Assembly (NCBI RefSeq): GCF_016587415.1
Contig: NZ_BNJI01000003.1
Location: 620,001-684,000 of the forward strand
DNA from: Ktedonobacter sp. SOSP1-85
GTDB taxonomy: Bacteria; Chloroflexota; Ktedonobacteria; Ktedonobacterales; Ktedonobacteraceae
DNA: 64,000 bases
Reading direction: 5' to 3'
The position numbers and the translations under genes are program-made. How positions within the stretch are numbered: the first letter of the stretch is position 1; each line of letters starts with the position of its first letter. The notes beneath the pieces are model-generated. The model did no database searches and was not told the DNA's origin. It saw only the letters and a program-made list of their open reading frames with translations. Shown here piece by piece: positions 8,501 through 17,250 of the stretch.

Positions 8501-10171
8501 ATGACGACATCCGTGCAACAAGACAGTTCTACCCCTCCTCCAGCCATCCATGTCCATCAGCTAAGCTTTCGCTATCGTAGCGCCAACGAGGATGATACAA
8601 GCCCCAAGACATCTACGGAGGAGGCTTCGGCTCCCTCCACGATTGAAGATATTTCTTTTACCCTCCCGGCGGGAGAACTCTTATTGATTGCTGGTCCCAG
8701 CGGCAGTGGCAAAAGCACGCTGATCAAGTGCTTGAATGGGCTTATTCCCAATAGCTATAAGGGTGTGCTCAGCGGCGAGATTCAGCTCCAGGGGCACACT
8801 ACAAAGGGCCTGAAGCTGCGTGACCTGGCTCACTATATTGGGACGATGCTCCAGGACCCCGATAAGCAGGTCGTGGGTAGCACCGTGGAACAGGAGATCG
8901 CCTTTGGCCTGGAGAACCTGGCCGTGCCTCGTCCCGAGATGCGCCAGCGTGTGAGGAACTCCCTAGAGCAGCTACACCTGGAGCGCTATCAGGGGCGCGA
9001 AACCTTCGCCCTCTCCGGAGGGCAGCGCCAACAGGTCGCGGCGACTGGCATCCTCGTTATGCAGCCCGCGATCATGCTCTTCGATGAGCCCTTCGCCAAC
9101 CTGGATGCCCGCGCGATTGATGAACTGGAACAACTCATCGCCAATCTGCGGGCCGAGGGACGTACTGTAGTGATTGTGGAGCACCGGGTTGAGGAGGCCC
9201 TGCGGCTCAATCCCGATAAGGTCCTGCTCCTGCGCGAGGGCAAACAGGCCTTCTTTGGCCCCGCCGCCCAATTCCTTGAGATCGCCGACCCTACCCAGGT
9301 CAAGCTCCCAGTTGAGGCCACGCTACGCACACTACCTGCAACGGCACAACCGCGCGATTGGCTGCTTCAGCCCATTACCCTGGGTGAGGAAGACCAGCAG
9401 CAAGCAACTGAGCCCATCCTTCGCTTTGAGGATGTCCACTACCGCTACGGACTCTTCTCCGAAGAGATCCTGCGTGGCATCTCGTTTAGCGTACAGCGCG
9501 GGGAGACCATCGCGCTGCTCGGGCCAAACGGTTCGGGGAAGACCACCCTGGTCAAGCAAGCCCTCGGCCTGCTCCGCCCCACGAAGGGGCGCGTTAACCT
9601 CTATCAGGACGATACACGTAAGCTCAGTGTGGCCCAGTTGGCCGCGCGCATTGGCTATGTCTTCCAGAGTCCAAACGCCATGCTCTTCGCACCTAGCGTG
9701 ACTGAAGAAGCCAGCTTTGGCCCCACCAACCTGGGCTTTACAAAGGAGCGCGTCCAGGAAGCAGTGCAGGCCTCGCTTAAAGCCCTTGATGTCGATGCCT
9801 TTGAGCAGCGCTCTCCCTTCTCACTCAGTTTTGGTCAACAGAAACGCGTCACTATCGCCTCGGTGCTTGCTATGCAAAGCAGTATTCTTCTGCTTGACGA
9901 GCCTACGGCTGGCCAGGATCACCGCTCATATATGAATTTTATGGAGCACCTGCGCAGCCTACCCGGCCTGGATGCACTGCTCTTTATTACCCATGACCTG
10001 GACCTGGCGCTACGCTTCACAAAACGCGTCCTCCTGCTCAAGGATGGGCGCCTGGTTGCCGATGGCGCGCCACTTGAGGTGCTTTCGGACGCAAAGCTCC
10101 TGGATGAATGCAATCTCCGCCCTACCTCTCTGCTGCACTACCTCTTAGGTACGCGGCAACAGGTGAGCTAG
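8501..10171 (+). CDS. ECF transporter ATPase, two fused ABC domains
   Basis: A 556-residue protein holding two ATPase domains in one chain, like YkoD-type EcfA fusions. Domain 1: Walker A GPSGSGKST, signature LSGGQRQ, Walker B IMLFDEP. Domain 2: Walker A GPNGSGKTT, signature SFGQQKR, Walker B ILLLDEP. Both contain the 'Q-loop' strands (GTMLQDPDKQ; GYVFQSPNA) typical of EcfA, not of importers with periplasmic binding proteins. It powers uptake of a vitamin or metal with the S and T components encoded next. The second signature has lost the usual LSGG start, so ATP sites may be unequal. Domain 1 has a roughly 20-residue acidic insertion before Walker A. Confidence 0.9.
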   Translation: MTTSVQQDSSTPPPAIHVHQLSFRYRSANEDDTSPKTSTEEASAPSTIEDISFTLPAGELLLIAGPSGSGKSTLIKCLNGLIPNSYKGVLSGEIQLQGHTTKGLKLRDLAHYIGTMLQDPDKQVVGSTVEQEIAFGLENLAVPRPEMRQRVRNSLEQLHLERYQGRETFALSGGQRQQVAATGILVMQPAIMLFDEPFANLDARAIDELEQLIANLRAEGRTVVIVEHRVEEALRLNPDKVLLLREGKQAFFGPAAQFLEIADPTQVKLPVEATLRTLPATAQPRDWLLQPITLGEEDQQQATEPILRFEDVHYRYGLFSEEILRGISFSVQRGETIALLGPNGSGKTTLVKQALGLLRPTKGRVNLYQDDTRKLSVAQLAARIGYVFQSPNAMLFAPSVTEEASFGPTNLGFTKERVQEAVQASLKALDVDAFEQRSPFSLSFGQQKRVTIASVLAMQSSILLLDEPTAGQDHRSYMNFMEHLRSLPGLDALLFITHDLDLALRFTKRVLLLKDGRLVADGAPLEVLSDAKLLDECNLRPTSLLHYLLGTRQQVS

Positions 10172-10340
10172 GCGCTCTCTCTTATCAGGAATTTTTCATG
10201 AAAGGAGGTGCATTACAGGGATCTATCTTTACCGGGGAAAGACTTTTTTACGGCCCTTGTATTTTCTTTTATCATTGCTACTCTCTATTCACCCTCTTCG
10301 AGCGATTAATTTTGTTTTATCGCGGAAAGGATATTTCTCA

Positions 10341-10913
10341 ATGGCAACCATTGAACAAACCGAGTCCAGGTCCAATTTCTGGAGCATTAGCGTTCGCCAC
10401 GTGGTCTATGCAGCGCTTGGTGCGGCTCTTTACGGCGGCTTAAGCTACATGAGCAATTTTATTCAGCTTCCCAGCGCGGGCAATGTCTCGCTGCGCCCGG
10501 CCATTGTTATCCCCCTGCTCTTCGCGGTCCTATATGGCCCCTGGGTCGGCCTCTTCGCTGGAGGCGTAGGCAACATTCTGGGCGACTGGCTCGGTGGCGG
10601 CTTCTACTGGAACTGGGACGTTGGTAATGCTCTTATCGGCTTTATCGCTGGTGTGGCCATCTTTTACACACTTGGGCGCTACAATACCACACGTAAGATC
10701 GTTATCGCCGAGGTCTTTAGCGCTATCGGTATTATCGTTGGTCTCGCCTTCGCTTCGTACACTGAGATCTGGCTCTCGAAGATCAGCTTTACAACGGCAA
10801 CCCTCGGGTACCTGACACCAGCAGCCCTCTCTGACCTGGTGAATGGCTTGATTCTGCTGCCAATCTTGCTTGTAGCATATAATGCGGCGGTGAGACGCAC
10901 TGGACGCGGTTAA
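10341..10913 (+). CDS. ECF transporter substrate-binding (S) component
   Basis: A 190-residue membrane protein with about six hydrophobic segments; the segment LRPAIVIPLLFAVLYGPWVG followed by GGVGNILGDWLGG is typical of S components that bind the substrate. The frame is open from 10257, but the ATG at 10341 has GGAAAGGA upstream and begins the family-like region. Gene order A-S-T is that of dedicated ECF systems. The substrate is not shown: no riboswitch for thiamine, cobalamin or another vitamin was recognised in the 169 bases upstream. Confidence 0.8.
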   Translation: MATIEQTESRSNFWSISVRHVVYAALGAALYGGLSYMSNFIQLPSAGNVSLRPAIVIPLLFAVLYGPWVGLFAGGVGNILGDWLGGGFYWNWDVGNALIGFIAGVAIFYTLGRYNTTRKIVIAEVFSAIGIIVGLAFASYTEIWLSKISFTTATLGYLTPAALSDLVNGLILLPILLVAYNAAVRRTGRG

Positions 10914-10981
10914 GAGACGCACATGGAGCATACCTCTCAGGTGTGCTCCATACCTTTCTTTGATAAGGGTAGGCCCATGCT

Positions 10982-11893
10982 ATGCTAATAAATTTTCCCT
11001 ATGTCGAGCGCGACACACCAGTTCATCGTCTAGATGTGCGCGCAAAGCTGCTCTTTCTGGTCGCTTTCAGCCTGATGGTCGCTCAGACTTCGAATTTCTG
11101 GTTCATGCTGGCAGCATTTCTCGTATCCGCTTTCTATTACCAGCAATGCCATCTACATTGGCGAGAAACCAGGACAGCCTGGCGCTTCGTCATTGTGCTC
11201 AATATCATGATTGTACTGGGCAATTTCTTTTTAACCAATGGCGCGGTTGTGCGCGGTGTGGATGTCGCTTCTTTCCATGTTCTCACACATATCTCCTTTC
11301 CTGGCTTCATCTCACATGCCCCCTATCTCAGCATTATTTCGCTTCCAATAAGCGTCGAAAGCCTGGTCTTTCTCCTGACGCAGGCGCTCCGCAATTTTAG
11401 TATCGCTTTCCTGGCAATCTCATTCCCCTACACTACCAACCCGGGCCATATCGCTTCTGGCATCAAAGGTCTGGGACTCTCTGACTGGATCGCTTACGCC
11501 ATCGAACTCTCATTTCGCTTCCTTCCCAGTGTGGGCCGCGATTTTAGTACGACGCTTGACGCCCAGCGCGCACGCGGCTTTGAGCTTGACAAGCTGCGCG
11601 GCGGCATCTTCGGCAAGATCGCGCGCCTGGCCCCACTCATCGTACCTCTGGTCATAGGCTCCATTCTAGGAGCAGAAGATATCATTAACGCCATGGAGCT
11701 ACGCTGCTTTGGCGTGGGCAAGCGCACCTGGCTCTATGAAGCACATGCGCGCCGCAGTGATATCATCTTGATCGCTCTCTGTATCATAGCCTTCGTCTGC
11801 GTAACGTCGTTCAATATTCTTGGCGGATTTTCAAGCTTCAGCATCTTCCACACACTCCATACTCAGGGCATCCCCGCCTCCTGGCTACATTAA
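10982..11893 (+). CDS. ecfT: ECF transporter transmembrane (T) component
   Basis: A 303-residue integral membrane protein with the EcfT coupling-helix motif AQRARGFELD and, about 40 residues later, AMELRCFGVGKRTW in place of the second Ala-Arg-Gly motif. These segments bind the two ATPase domains. The N-terminal TPVHRLDVRAKLLF is the usual cytoplasmic start of EcfT. It follows the S component by 68 bases and closes the operon at a long palindrome. Confidence 0.9.
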   Translation: MLINFPYVERDTPVHRLDVRAKLLFLVAFSLMVAQTSNFWFMLAAFLVSAFYYQQCHLHWRETRTAWRFVIVLNIMIVLGNFFLTNGAVVRGVDVASFHVLTHISFPGFISHAPYLSIISLPISVESLVFLLTQALRNFSIAFLAISFPYTTNPGHIASGIKGLGLSDWIAYAIELSFRFLPSVGRDFSTTLDAQRARGFELDKLRGGIFGKIARLAPLIVPLVIGSILGAEDIINAMELRCFGVGKRTWLYEAHARRSDIILIALCIIAFVCVTSFNILGGFSSFSIFHTLHTQGIPASWLH

Positions 11894-11956
11894 ATATATT
11901 TGGGATGTATAGCGCTTTTGTCGTACAGCAAAAGTGCTACACATCCCAAATATATT
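11893..11956. terminator. Palindromic terminator after ecfT
   Basis: Inverted repeat of about 28-bp arms with one mismatch region; it begins on the last base of the ecfT stop codon and would also serve a minus-strand reading frame ending at 11970. Confidence 0.7.
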
Positions 11957-11969
11957 CCTCTCCAGGCAT

Positions 11970-12107
11970 TTAGGAGAGCGTTACACTGAAAGCATCACGT
12001 ATACTTGTTACCAAGCCAATTGATCGCTCTACCTGGCCTGCACTGCGCTCCAATCGGGCAACTTTAAGGCATTCCCATACGTGATAGAGAGAGAACACCT
12101 CAACCAT
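11970..12107 (-). pseudogene. Possible gene remnant, 45 residues
   Basis: An open minus-strand frame from an ATG at 12107 (open without a start to 12158) to TAA at 11970-11972, ending next to the palindrome at 11893-11956 as real genes do here. The peptide (MVEVFSLYHVWECLKVARLE and on) is not recognised. It may be the tail of a decayed gene. The rest of 11957-12305 holds only the small palindromes listed next. Confidence 0.25.
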
Positions 12108-12189
12108 ATTGCGCGCTTCTAGCTTAATTGAGAACTTCTTACATATCGTCCGATTACTTTAGATAGTATGATAGTGCATCCTATCCGTT

Positions 12190-12260
12190 GTAGGGTCCAT
12201 GCAAGCATGGACTCCTCCCGCTCGCCGGGATAAGTCTGTAGGGTCCAAGCTAGCTTGGAC
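12190..12260. repeat. REP-like palindromes, two copies
   Basis: Two similar units, each GTAGG followed by an 18-bp palindrome: GTCCATGCAAGCATGGAC at 12195-12212 and GTCCAAGCTAGCTTGGAC at 12243-12260. The same pattern (TAGGG, then a palindrome centred on GC-AA/TA-GC) recurs at 49682-49750 and, expanded, at 36224-36287. Confidence 0.5.
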
Positions 12261-12305
12261 TTGTGATCAAAGTGCCCACCGTGGCTCTCAAGAAAGGGTA
12301 GAGCT

Positions 12306-13262
12306 ATGTATGATCCTAATGCCCATGATGATAGCCATCATGGGGAACTTGAACGCACAAAAATAACTGAGCCGACACCAAGCTACCGGCCAGCAGATAA
12401 CTGGTCGCCTCGGCAGGTATACCAGCCCTGGCAGGCTTATAATCAAGAGTACAAAGAGTACTACAACGCACCTACCGTGGGAGCGCGTCCATCCCCACCA
12501 CAACCTCACAATGACCGCGTTCTACGCTCCATACTCCTGACCCTGCTGTGCGCAACCGCCTTTGGGGCAATGCTCTTTGGGGCTGGCTGGACCTTTGGTC
12601 GCAACAGCGTCGGCACCGGAATCCCATCTGTACAGCCTATCGCAGTTACCTCTATGAGCGAGGCCCGTCTCAAGGTAGTCAGCCGCATTCAGCCCTCGAT
12701 GGTGCAGATCAACACACAGCAGGAGACCAGCAACTCTGTTGGTTCCGGCGTCATCGTCGATCAGCGAGGCTATATCGTCACCAACAATCACGTGATCAGC
12801 AACGCCCAGAACATTCGCGTTCAGTTGCCCAATGGACACCAAACAGCCGGCCAGTTGGTGGGAGCCAATGCCGATTATGACCTGGCGATCATCAAAGTCA
12901 CTACGTCCACGCCACTTACACCCGCGACCCTGGGTGACTCCTCCGGGCTTCAGGTGGGACAGGATGTGCTCGCCATCGGTAGTCCCCTGGGCATCAGCAA
13001 AACTGTCACTAGCGGCATCATCAGCGCGGTTGGACGCACGATCTCCGAGGGGCATGGCGTCACCCTGCACAGCGCGATACAGACGGATGCCCCCATCAAT
13101 CCGGGCAATAGCGGCGGCGCCCTGGTCGATATGCAAGGGAACCTGGTCGGTATCCCCACGCTGACGGCGATTAATCCCGAATTCAATACGCCTGCCAACG
13201 GCATGGGCTTTGCCATTCCCTCCAACAAGGTCAAAGAGGTAATGGACCAGTATATCCGCTAG
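12306..13262 (+). CDS. Membrane-anchored HtrA-like serine protease without PDZ
   Basis: A 318-residue S1C protease. A Pro/Tyr-rich cytoplasmic N-terminus (about 75 residues) and one membrane segment (LRSILLTLLCATAFGAMLFG) lead to an extracytoplasmic trypsin-like domain with the full triad: His162 in TNNHV, Asp192 in DYDLAII, Ser269 in NPGNSGGAL. It ends right after the protease domain, so the PDZ domain usual for HtrA is absent. AAAGGG precedes the ATG. A paralogue with PDZ lies at 18608. Likely role: turnover of misfolded proteins outside the membrane. Confidence 0.9.
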   Translation: MYDPNAHDDSHHGELERTKITEPTPSYRPADNWSPRQVYQPWQAYNQEYKEYYNAPTVGARPSPPQPHNDRVLRSILLTLLCATAFGAMLFGAGWTFGRNSVGTGIPSVQPIAVTSMSEARLKVVSRIQPSMVQINTQQETSNSVGSGVIVDQRGYIVTNNHVISNAQNIRVQLPNGHQTAGQLVGANADYDLAIIKVTTSTPLTPATLGDSSGLQVGQDVLAIGSPLGISKTVTSGIISAVGRTISEGHGVTLHSAIQTDAPINPGNSGGALVDMQGNLVGIPTLTAINPEFNTPANGMGFAIPSNKVKEVMDQYIR

Positions 13263-13315
13263 CCTCGCGGCTTCAGCCTTTTATTACGGCTGTGTACATA
13301 TGGAGAGACAGGTAA

Positions 13316-13388
13316 AAATTCACATGAATAATGGGGGAGGATTGGCAGTTATCTGCTGCCAATCCTCCCCCATTATTCATGTGAATTT
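13316..13388. terminator. Long perfect inverted repeat, 33-bp arms
   Basis: Arms 13316-13348 and 13356-13388 with a 7-base loop, placed after the protease gene and before the cdsA relic, both on the plus strand. Confidence 0.7.
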
Positions 13389-13459
13389 AGAAACGCTTCA
13401 GGCTTGAAGGACGTATTAAAAGCACATAGTGTATTTATTGCACAAGGGGACGCACTCAT

Positions 13460-13952
13460 ATGACAGTAGAGAAGGGCCTGGCGCAGGATAGTCCATCATC
13501 CTCGGCTAAACAATCTTCGCAAGGGAGGCGGGCCGCAACCATCGCGGTGGCCTTGCCTATTGTGCTGCTCTTTGTCTGGCTGGGCGGCTGGTTCCTCTTC
13601 GCCCTCCTCACATTCGTGCTCTGCATGATGACTATGGAGCTTAGGAGCTTGATGATACAGGCGAGCCATCGGCCCGTACTCTGGTTTAGCTTTGCGCTGG
13701 CGCTGTTCCTGCTCGCTAGCGCGATGTTTCCCCAGCAACGCCTCATGCTCCTCTCTGATATGGACGGGCCTCGCACTGCTGCTCTCGTTCCCCCTGTTCT
13801 TCATGCGTGCACCAGAGCAACGCCCACTGAACGATTGGGGGCTGACGCTAGGCCTGGCACTCTATCAGGGATGGCCACTTAGCTGTATGCTGCTCCTACG
13901 CGGAGCCATGCTCCCTCCCTGGCCACTAACGAACGTGTCGATATACCGATGA
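13460..13952 (+). pseudogene. Broken phosphatidate cytidylyltransferase (cdsA) N-terminal part
   Basis: From ATG 13460 (AAGGGG upstream) the frame gives a basic N-terminus then membrane segments like those at the start of CdsA (RAATIAVALPIVLLFVWLGG). After about 13755-13775 the likeness continues in another frame: LALLLSFPLFFMRAPEQRP, then LTLGLALYQGWPLSCMLLLR, a recognisable CdsA segment, stopping at 13950-13952. The catalytic C-terminal half, including the CDP-alcohol signature, is missing. So the gene has both a frameshift and a 3' truncation. An intact copy would be expected elsewhere because CdsA is essential. Confidence 0.65.
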
Positions 13953-13966
13953 TAAGTGTTAGAACG

Positions 13967-14392
13967 TTAACTTGCACGCACACCCTGCAAAACCACCTGG
14001 CGCTTGGCCGTCGATGTCTTGCGCTCAGAGAGGGCCATCTCGAACAGGCGGAACAAAGCCAGGAGATCCACATGCTGTTTCAGTATATAGAGGTGGCGCC
14101 TGGTTGCCGCCTCAGCCAGGGGCTCATCAAAAATCTGGACACAGGAGAGGAGGGCTGGGACATCGGCTAGTTCCGACTGCGCATGTAAACGATCATAGAG
14201 TTCAATCCCATTCATATCGGAAAGAGCATAATTGAGTAAGAAGACATCAGGCTTTAGCTCTCTCGCCACATCCAATGCCACTTCGCCAGAAGAAATATAG
14301 ATGAGATGGTAGTGCTCGCCTCCCCACGTGACTTGCAGGCCAGACACCTCATTCGCAAAGGTGTGATGCCCCACTACCAGAATCTTCTTCAT
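13967..14392 (-). CDS. Degenerate response-regulator receiver protein
   Basis: A 141-residue single-domain protein with a receiver-like fold pattern: MKKILVVGHH where active receivers have Asp-Asp, FLLNYALSDMNGIELYDRL where the phosphorylated Asp is replaced by Asn, and YILKQHVDLLALF with the conserved Lys kept. It therefore cannot be phosphorylated in the normal way and may act as a protein-protein interaction module, if it is functional. A good AAAGGA site lies upstream. No kinase is adjacent; it stands alone and converges with the cdsA relic. Confidence 0.7.
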   Translation of the reverse strand: MKKILVVGHHTFANEVSGLQVTWGGEHYHLIYISSGEVALDVARELKPDVFLLNYALSDMNGIELYDRLHAQSELADVPALLSCVQIFDEPLAEAATRRHLYILKQHVDLLALFRLFEMALSERKTSTAKRQVVLQGVRAS

Positions 14393-14641
14393 AAAAGTAC
14401 GTCCTTTACTTTTTATAATAGATAAAAACCAGGCTCTTCTTGAATGTCACAGATGCAAAAATTCATATCAAGAGCTGGCTGCTGTAAAAAGGTATAATGA
14501 TGCTCCATTCTAATACGCATCAGCGAACAGAAGAGTCTCACTTATATCTTTTTCCTTATACAGAAGAGCCTGTATCTTCTCACGCCGGGTCAACGTGCTA
14601 GCTAACAGAAGCTATAAAATTTTGAGAGGAGCAGCCTACTT

Positions 14642-14923
14642 ATGACGGAACCATATGCACGCCTGGAGAAGTTTCTGAATGGAGTGCAATACCCTACGAC
14701 GAAAGCCAACCTGGTGACCTACGCCAAACAATATGGAGTAGAGCAACAGATTAGCGATAAGCTTGTAGAGCTTCCCGAACGTAAGTTTGATACTCCGGCA
14801 GACGTGTTGCGTGACCTGGGGTTGGAACGTGGTTCAGAGGCAGAGGTCCATACCGATCTTCACGTCCGCTCAACCAACTATAACGGCAACATTCCTCAGG
14901 GTGGTAAAGGAGAACAAATCTAA
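14642..14923 (+). CDS. DUF2795 family protein
   Basis: A 93-residue protein with the DUF2795 pattern: FLNGVQYPTTKANLVTYAKQ, then LVELPERKFDTPADVLRDLG. The family is small, soluble and common in actinobacteria and Chloroflexota near stress genes; its function is unknown. GAGAGGAG lies upstream of the ATG. It precedes the PfpI-fusion gene by 77 bases and may be co-transcribed. The Gly/Asn-rich tail is not part of the domain. Confidence 0.75.
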   Translation: MTEPYARLEKFLNGVQYPTTKANLVTYAKQYGVEQQISDKLVELPERKFDTPADVLRDLGLERGSEAEVHTDLHVRSTNYNGNIPQGGKGEQI

Positions 14924-15000
14924 CCTTCCCTTCACTTCCTGAAAGGTAGCAGTTCACGACCTTGCATCAGCGAGGGGGGATAGAGAGAGAAAGAAGTCAT

Positions 15001-16089
15001 ATGGAACAACATCTTCCAGGTCAGCAGCCAACAAAGCGCGTCGCGATCCTGGTCGAGAGCGCTTTTGAGGACAGCGAATTTCTCATCCCGTACAACGCGC
15101 TCCAACAGGCGGGCGCGGATGTTAAGATACTGGGCTCTCGTGGCCATGTCTCTTATGCAGGGAAGCAAGGTAGAATTTCGATTAACGCGGATGCCAGCAC
15201 TGCTGAGGCACTGGCCAGGTCATTCGACGCCATCTGTATTCCAGGTGGCATGGCACCTGATACCATGCGTACCAATATGCGCACGGTCCACCTCGTACGC
15301 GACGCGTTGCATCAGGGGAAGTTGGTCGCCGCCATCTGTCATGGGCCACAAGTTTTGATCGAGGGAGATCTACTACGCGGCAAGAACGCGACCGGCTTTC
15401 GCGCGATTCGCAAAGATATACAAAACGCGGGAGCAACCTACATTGACGCGCCCCTGGTAGAGGATGGCAATCTACTTACCGCACGTCGACCAGGTGATCT
15501 CCCCATTTTCGCGACAGCATTGTTACAACGCCTGGGTCTGGAGATAGAGGGCAAGAAGTTGTACGATATCAATAATGTCGAAGTTCCCTGGTGGCAGGTC
15601 GCCGAGTACTGGGGTGGCAACAGCAAAGGTCAGATCACTGAAGCCATTGAACACGCCTTCCAGGATGAGCAGTATGCGGCGGATATGTGCCTGCAACATG
15701 CGCAAAAAGTCGGTGACAAAGGGCTACAGACCATCTACCAGGATCTAGGGGATGAAGCCAGGCAACATATGCAGCTTCTGACCCGGCGCTTGCACGACCT
15801 GGGTGGCAATCTTCAACCGGTCAACCAGGATGGCGCCCGTGAGGCCAGGCAGGACTGGCACAACATACACGATAGCCAGGCCATCCTGCTGCATGTGCTT
15901 GACCACCTACAAGCACGAATCACTAGCGTTTACCAGATGAGTTCAACCCTGACAGATCCCATCACGGTCGCCATCCTTGACCATATGGAGGTCACACTCG
16001 CGAAATCTGAGCAAAACCTGGTCAATGCCCTGCAACAGCGCCTGCTGGGAGCAACCATAGAGAGCACCAGGAAGCAGGCAAGACCATAG
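15001..16089 (+). CDS. PfpI/DJ-1 domain fused to a ferritin-like four-helix domain
   Basis: A 362-residue protein. Residues 10-190 form a DJ-1/PfpI (class I glutamine amidotransferase-like) domain with the elbow AAICHGPQ (Cys113) and the partner acid in ESAFEDSEF, as in general stress proteins YhbO/PfpI. Residues about 210-350 are all helical, with DLGDEARQHMQLLTRR and HNIHDSQAILLHVLDHLQ, a pattern like ferritin/DUF892-type bundles that carry Glu-x-x-His metal motifs. The ATG at 15001 is preferred to 14962. Likely role in carbonyl or oxidative stress; the joint use of the two halves is inferred. Confidence 0.75.
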   Translation: MEQHLPGQQPTKRVAILVESAFEDSEFLIPYNALQQAGADVKILGSRGHVSYAGKQGRISINADASTAEALARSFDAICIPGGMAPDTMRTNMRTVHLVRDALHQGKLVAAICHGPQVLIEGDLLRGKNATGFRAIRKDIQNAGATYIDAPLVEDGNLLTARRPGDLPIFATALLQRLGLEIEGKKLYDINNVEVPWWQVAEYWGGNSKGQITEAIEHAFQDEQYAADMCLQHAQKVGDKGLQTIYQDLGDEARQHMQLLTRRLHDLGGNLQPVNQDGAREARQDWHNIHDSQAILLHVLDHLQARITSVYQMSSTLTDPITVAILDHMEVTLAKSEQNLVNALQQRLLGATIESTRKQARP

Positions 16090-16125
16090 TGCTATTGAAA
16101 TACACGCCTACTATACATTTTTACA

Positions 16126-16161
16126 CTTGAAGTGCAGGTGTCTATATACCTGCACTTCAAG
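16126..16161. terminator. Hairpin with 14-bp arms
   Basis: Arms 16126-16139 and 16148-16161, between the PfpI-fusion gene and a small membrane protein gene. Confidence 0.45.
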
Positions 16162-16177
16162 AAAGGATCAGCGCAAT

Positions 16178-16327
16178 ATGGAAGCTGTACTCCCCTATCT
16201 GCTTGTGATCGCCTTTTTTATTGTACTTGCCATACTGGTGGTGTTATTCGCCCGCTCTTCCCTGGCTACATCTCCTTCCCAGCCAGCCAAAGAAGAGCAC
16301 CCGCAAGAAAAGGAAGAGTTTATTTAA
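16178..16327 (+). CDS. Small single-pass membrane protein
   Basis: A 49-residue protein: one membrane helix (LPYLLVIAFFIVLAILVVLF) and a charged tail with KEEHPQEKEEF. GAAAGGA lies about ten bases upstream of the ATG. No family recognised. The tight size, ribosome site and typical topology favour a real gene. Confidence 0.5.
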   Translation: MEAVLPYLLVIAFFIVLAILVVLFARSSLATSPSQPAKEEHPQEKEEFI

Positions 16328-16461
16328 GATACATAGAGGATACGGTGTGAAAAGGCGGTAGGCCGTTCCACACCATACCCTCACAGGAAACCTTTTTTCT
16401 GCTTGCTACGTGTTGTTTTAATACAACTCCTCTGCATGCAAGAAGATAATCGAGGCAGATC

Positions 16462-17151
16462 ATGCAAACCCTCCCAAATTGGAACGAGGACACCTGCTTC
16501 ATCCCAATCAACGAAAATCTCACCCTGGCTGGTAATCTACGTGTTCCACCTGAGCCAGCGGGCATTGTTGTCTTTGTACACGGCAGTGGAAGTGGGCGCT
16601 TCAGTCCACGCAATCAATTTGTGGCACGCTGCCTGCACAATATTGGCATTGCGACCCTCCTCCTCGATCTACTTACCGAGCAAGAAGAGATCCTCGACCA
16701 GGTACACGCACACCTGCGCTTCAATATAGCCCTCCTGAGTGAGCGCGTGCTTGGTGCGACACAGTGGCTCTTCACACAGCCCGAGGTGGCGCATCTCAAG
16801 CTCGGCTACTTTGGCGCGAGTACAGGGGCAGCTGCGGCTCTGGTCGCTGCCGCGCAACAACCCCGCCTGGTTGCTGCCGTGGTCTCACGTGGGGGTAGGC
16901 CAGACCTGGCCGGGAACATGTTAGAGCAGGTTCAGGCACCAACCCTGCTCATCGTCGGCTCGCGTGATGAAATCGTTATCCGCCTGAACGAGGAGGCCTA
17001 CGCACACCTTCACGTCGAGAAATGCCTCGAAATCGTCGCGGGCGCGACCCACCTTTTCGAAGAGCCTGGCACACTGGAACAAGTTGCTACTCTGGCTGGC
17101 CAATGGTTTACACGCCACCTCGCTTCTCAAGCAACAGGTACGACACACTAG
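16462..17151 (+). CDS. Alpha/beta hydrolase (dienelactone hydrolase-like)
   Basis: A 229-residue hydrolase with the complete triad: Ser120 in GASTGA, Asp169 in GSRDE, His197 in GATHLF, and an oxyanion strand VVFVHGSGSGRFSPRN. In many actinobacteria and Chloroflexota this domain is paired with, or fused to, a phosphoribosyltransferase like the one that follows at 17341, which supports a shared but unknown role. Substrate unknown. SD is weak (GAGGC). Confidence 0.8.
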   Translation: MQTLPNWNEDTCFIPINENLTLAGNLRVPPEPAGIVVFVHGSGSGRFSPRNQFVARCLHNIGIATLLLDLLTEQEEILDQVHAHLRFNIALLSERVLGATQWLFTQPEVAHLKLGYFGASTGAAAALVAAAQQPRLVAAVVSRGGRPDLAGNMLEQVQAPTLLIVGSRDEIVIRLNEEAYAHLHVEKCLEIVAGATHLFEEPGTLEQVATLAGQWFTRHLASQATGTTH

Positions 17152-17250
17152 CGATCCAGATAGGGGATTCGCCTCATGGTCCATTATCGGATATACTCGT
17201 CTCACAAAGAAGAATGCGTAGCACGTAAGCCACTACACTAAAGGAGGCAA

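Noticed and set aside
10172..10340. Possible vitamin riboswitch before the ECF S component
   Set aside because: No conserved thiamine, cobalamin, FMN, preQ1 or similar core could be found; an AGGAGGTG there has no start codon in range.
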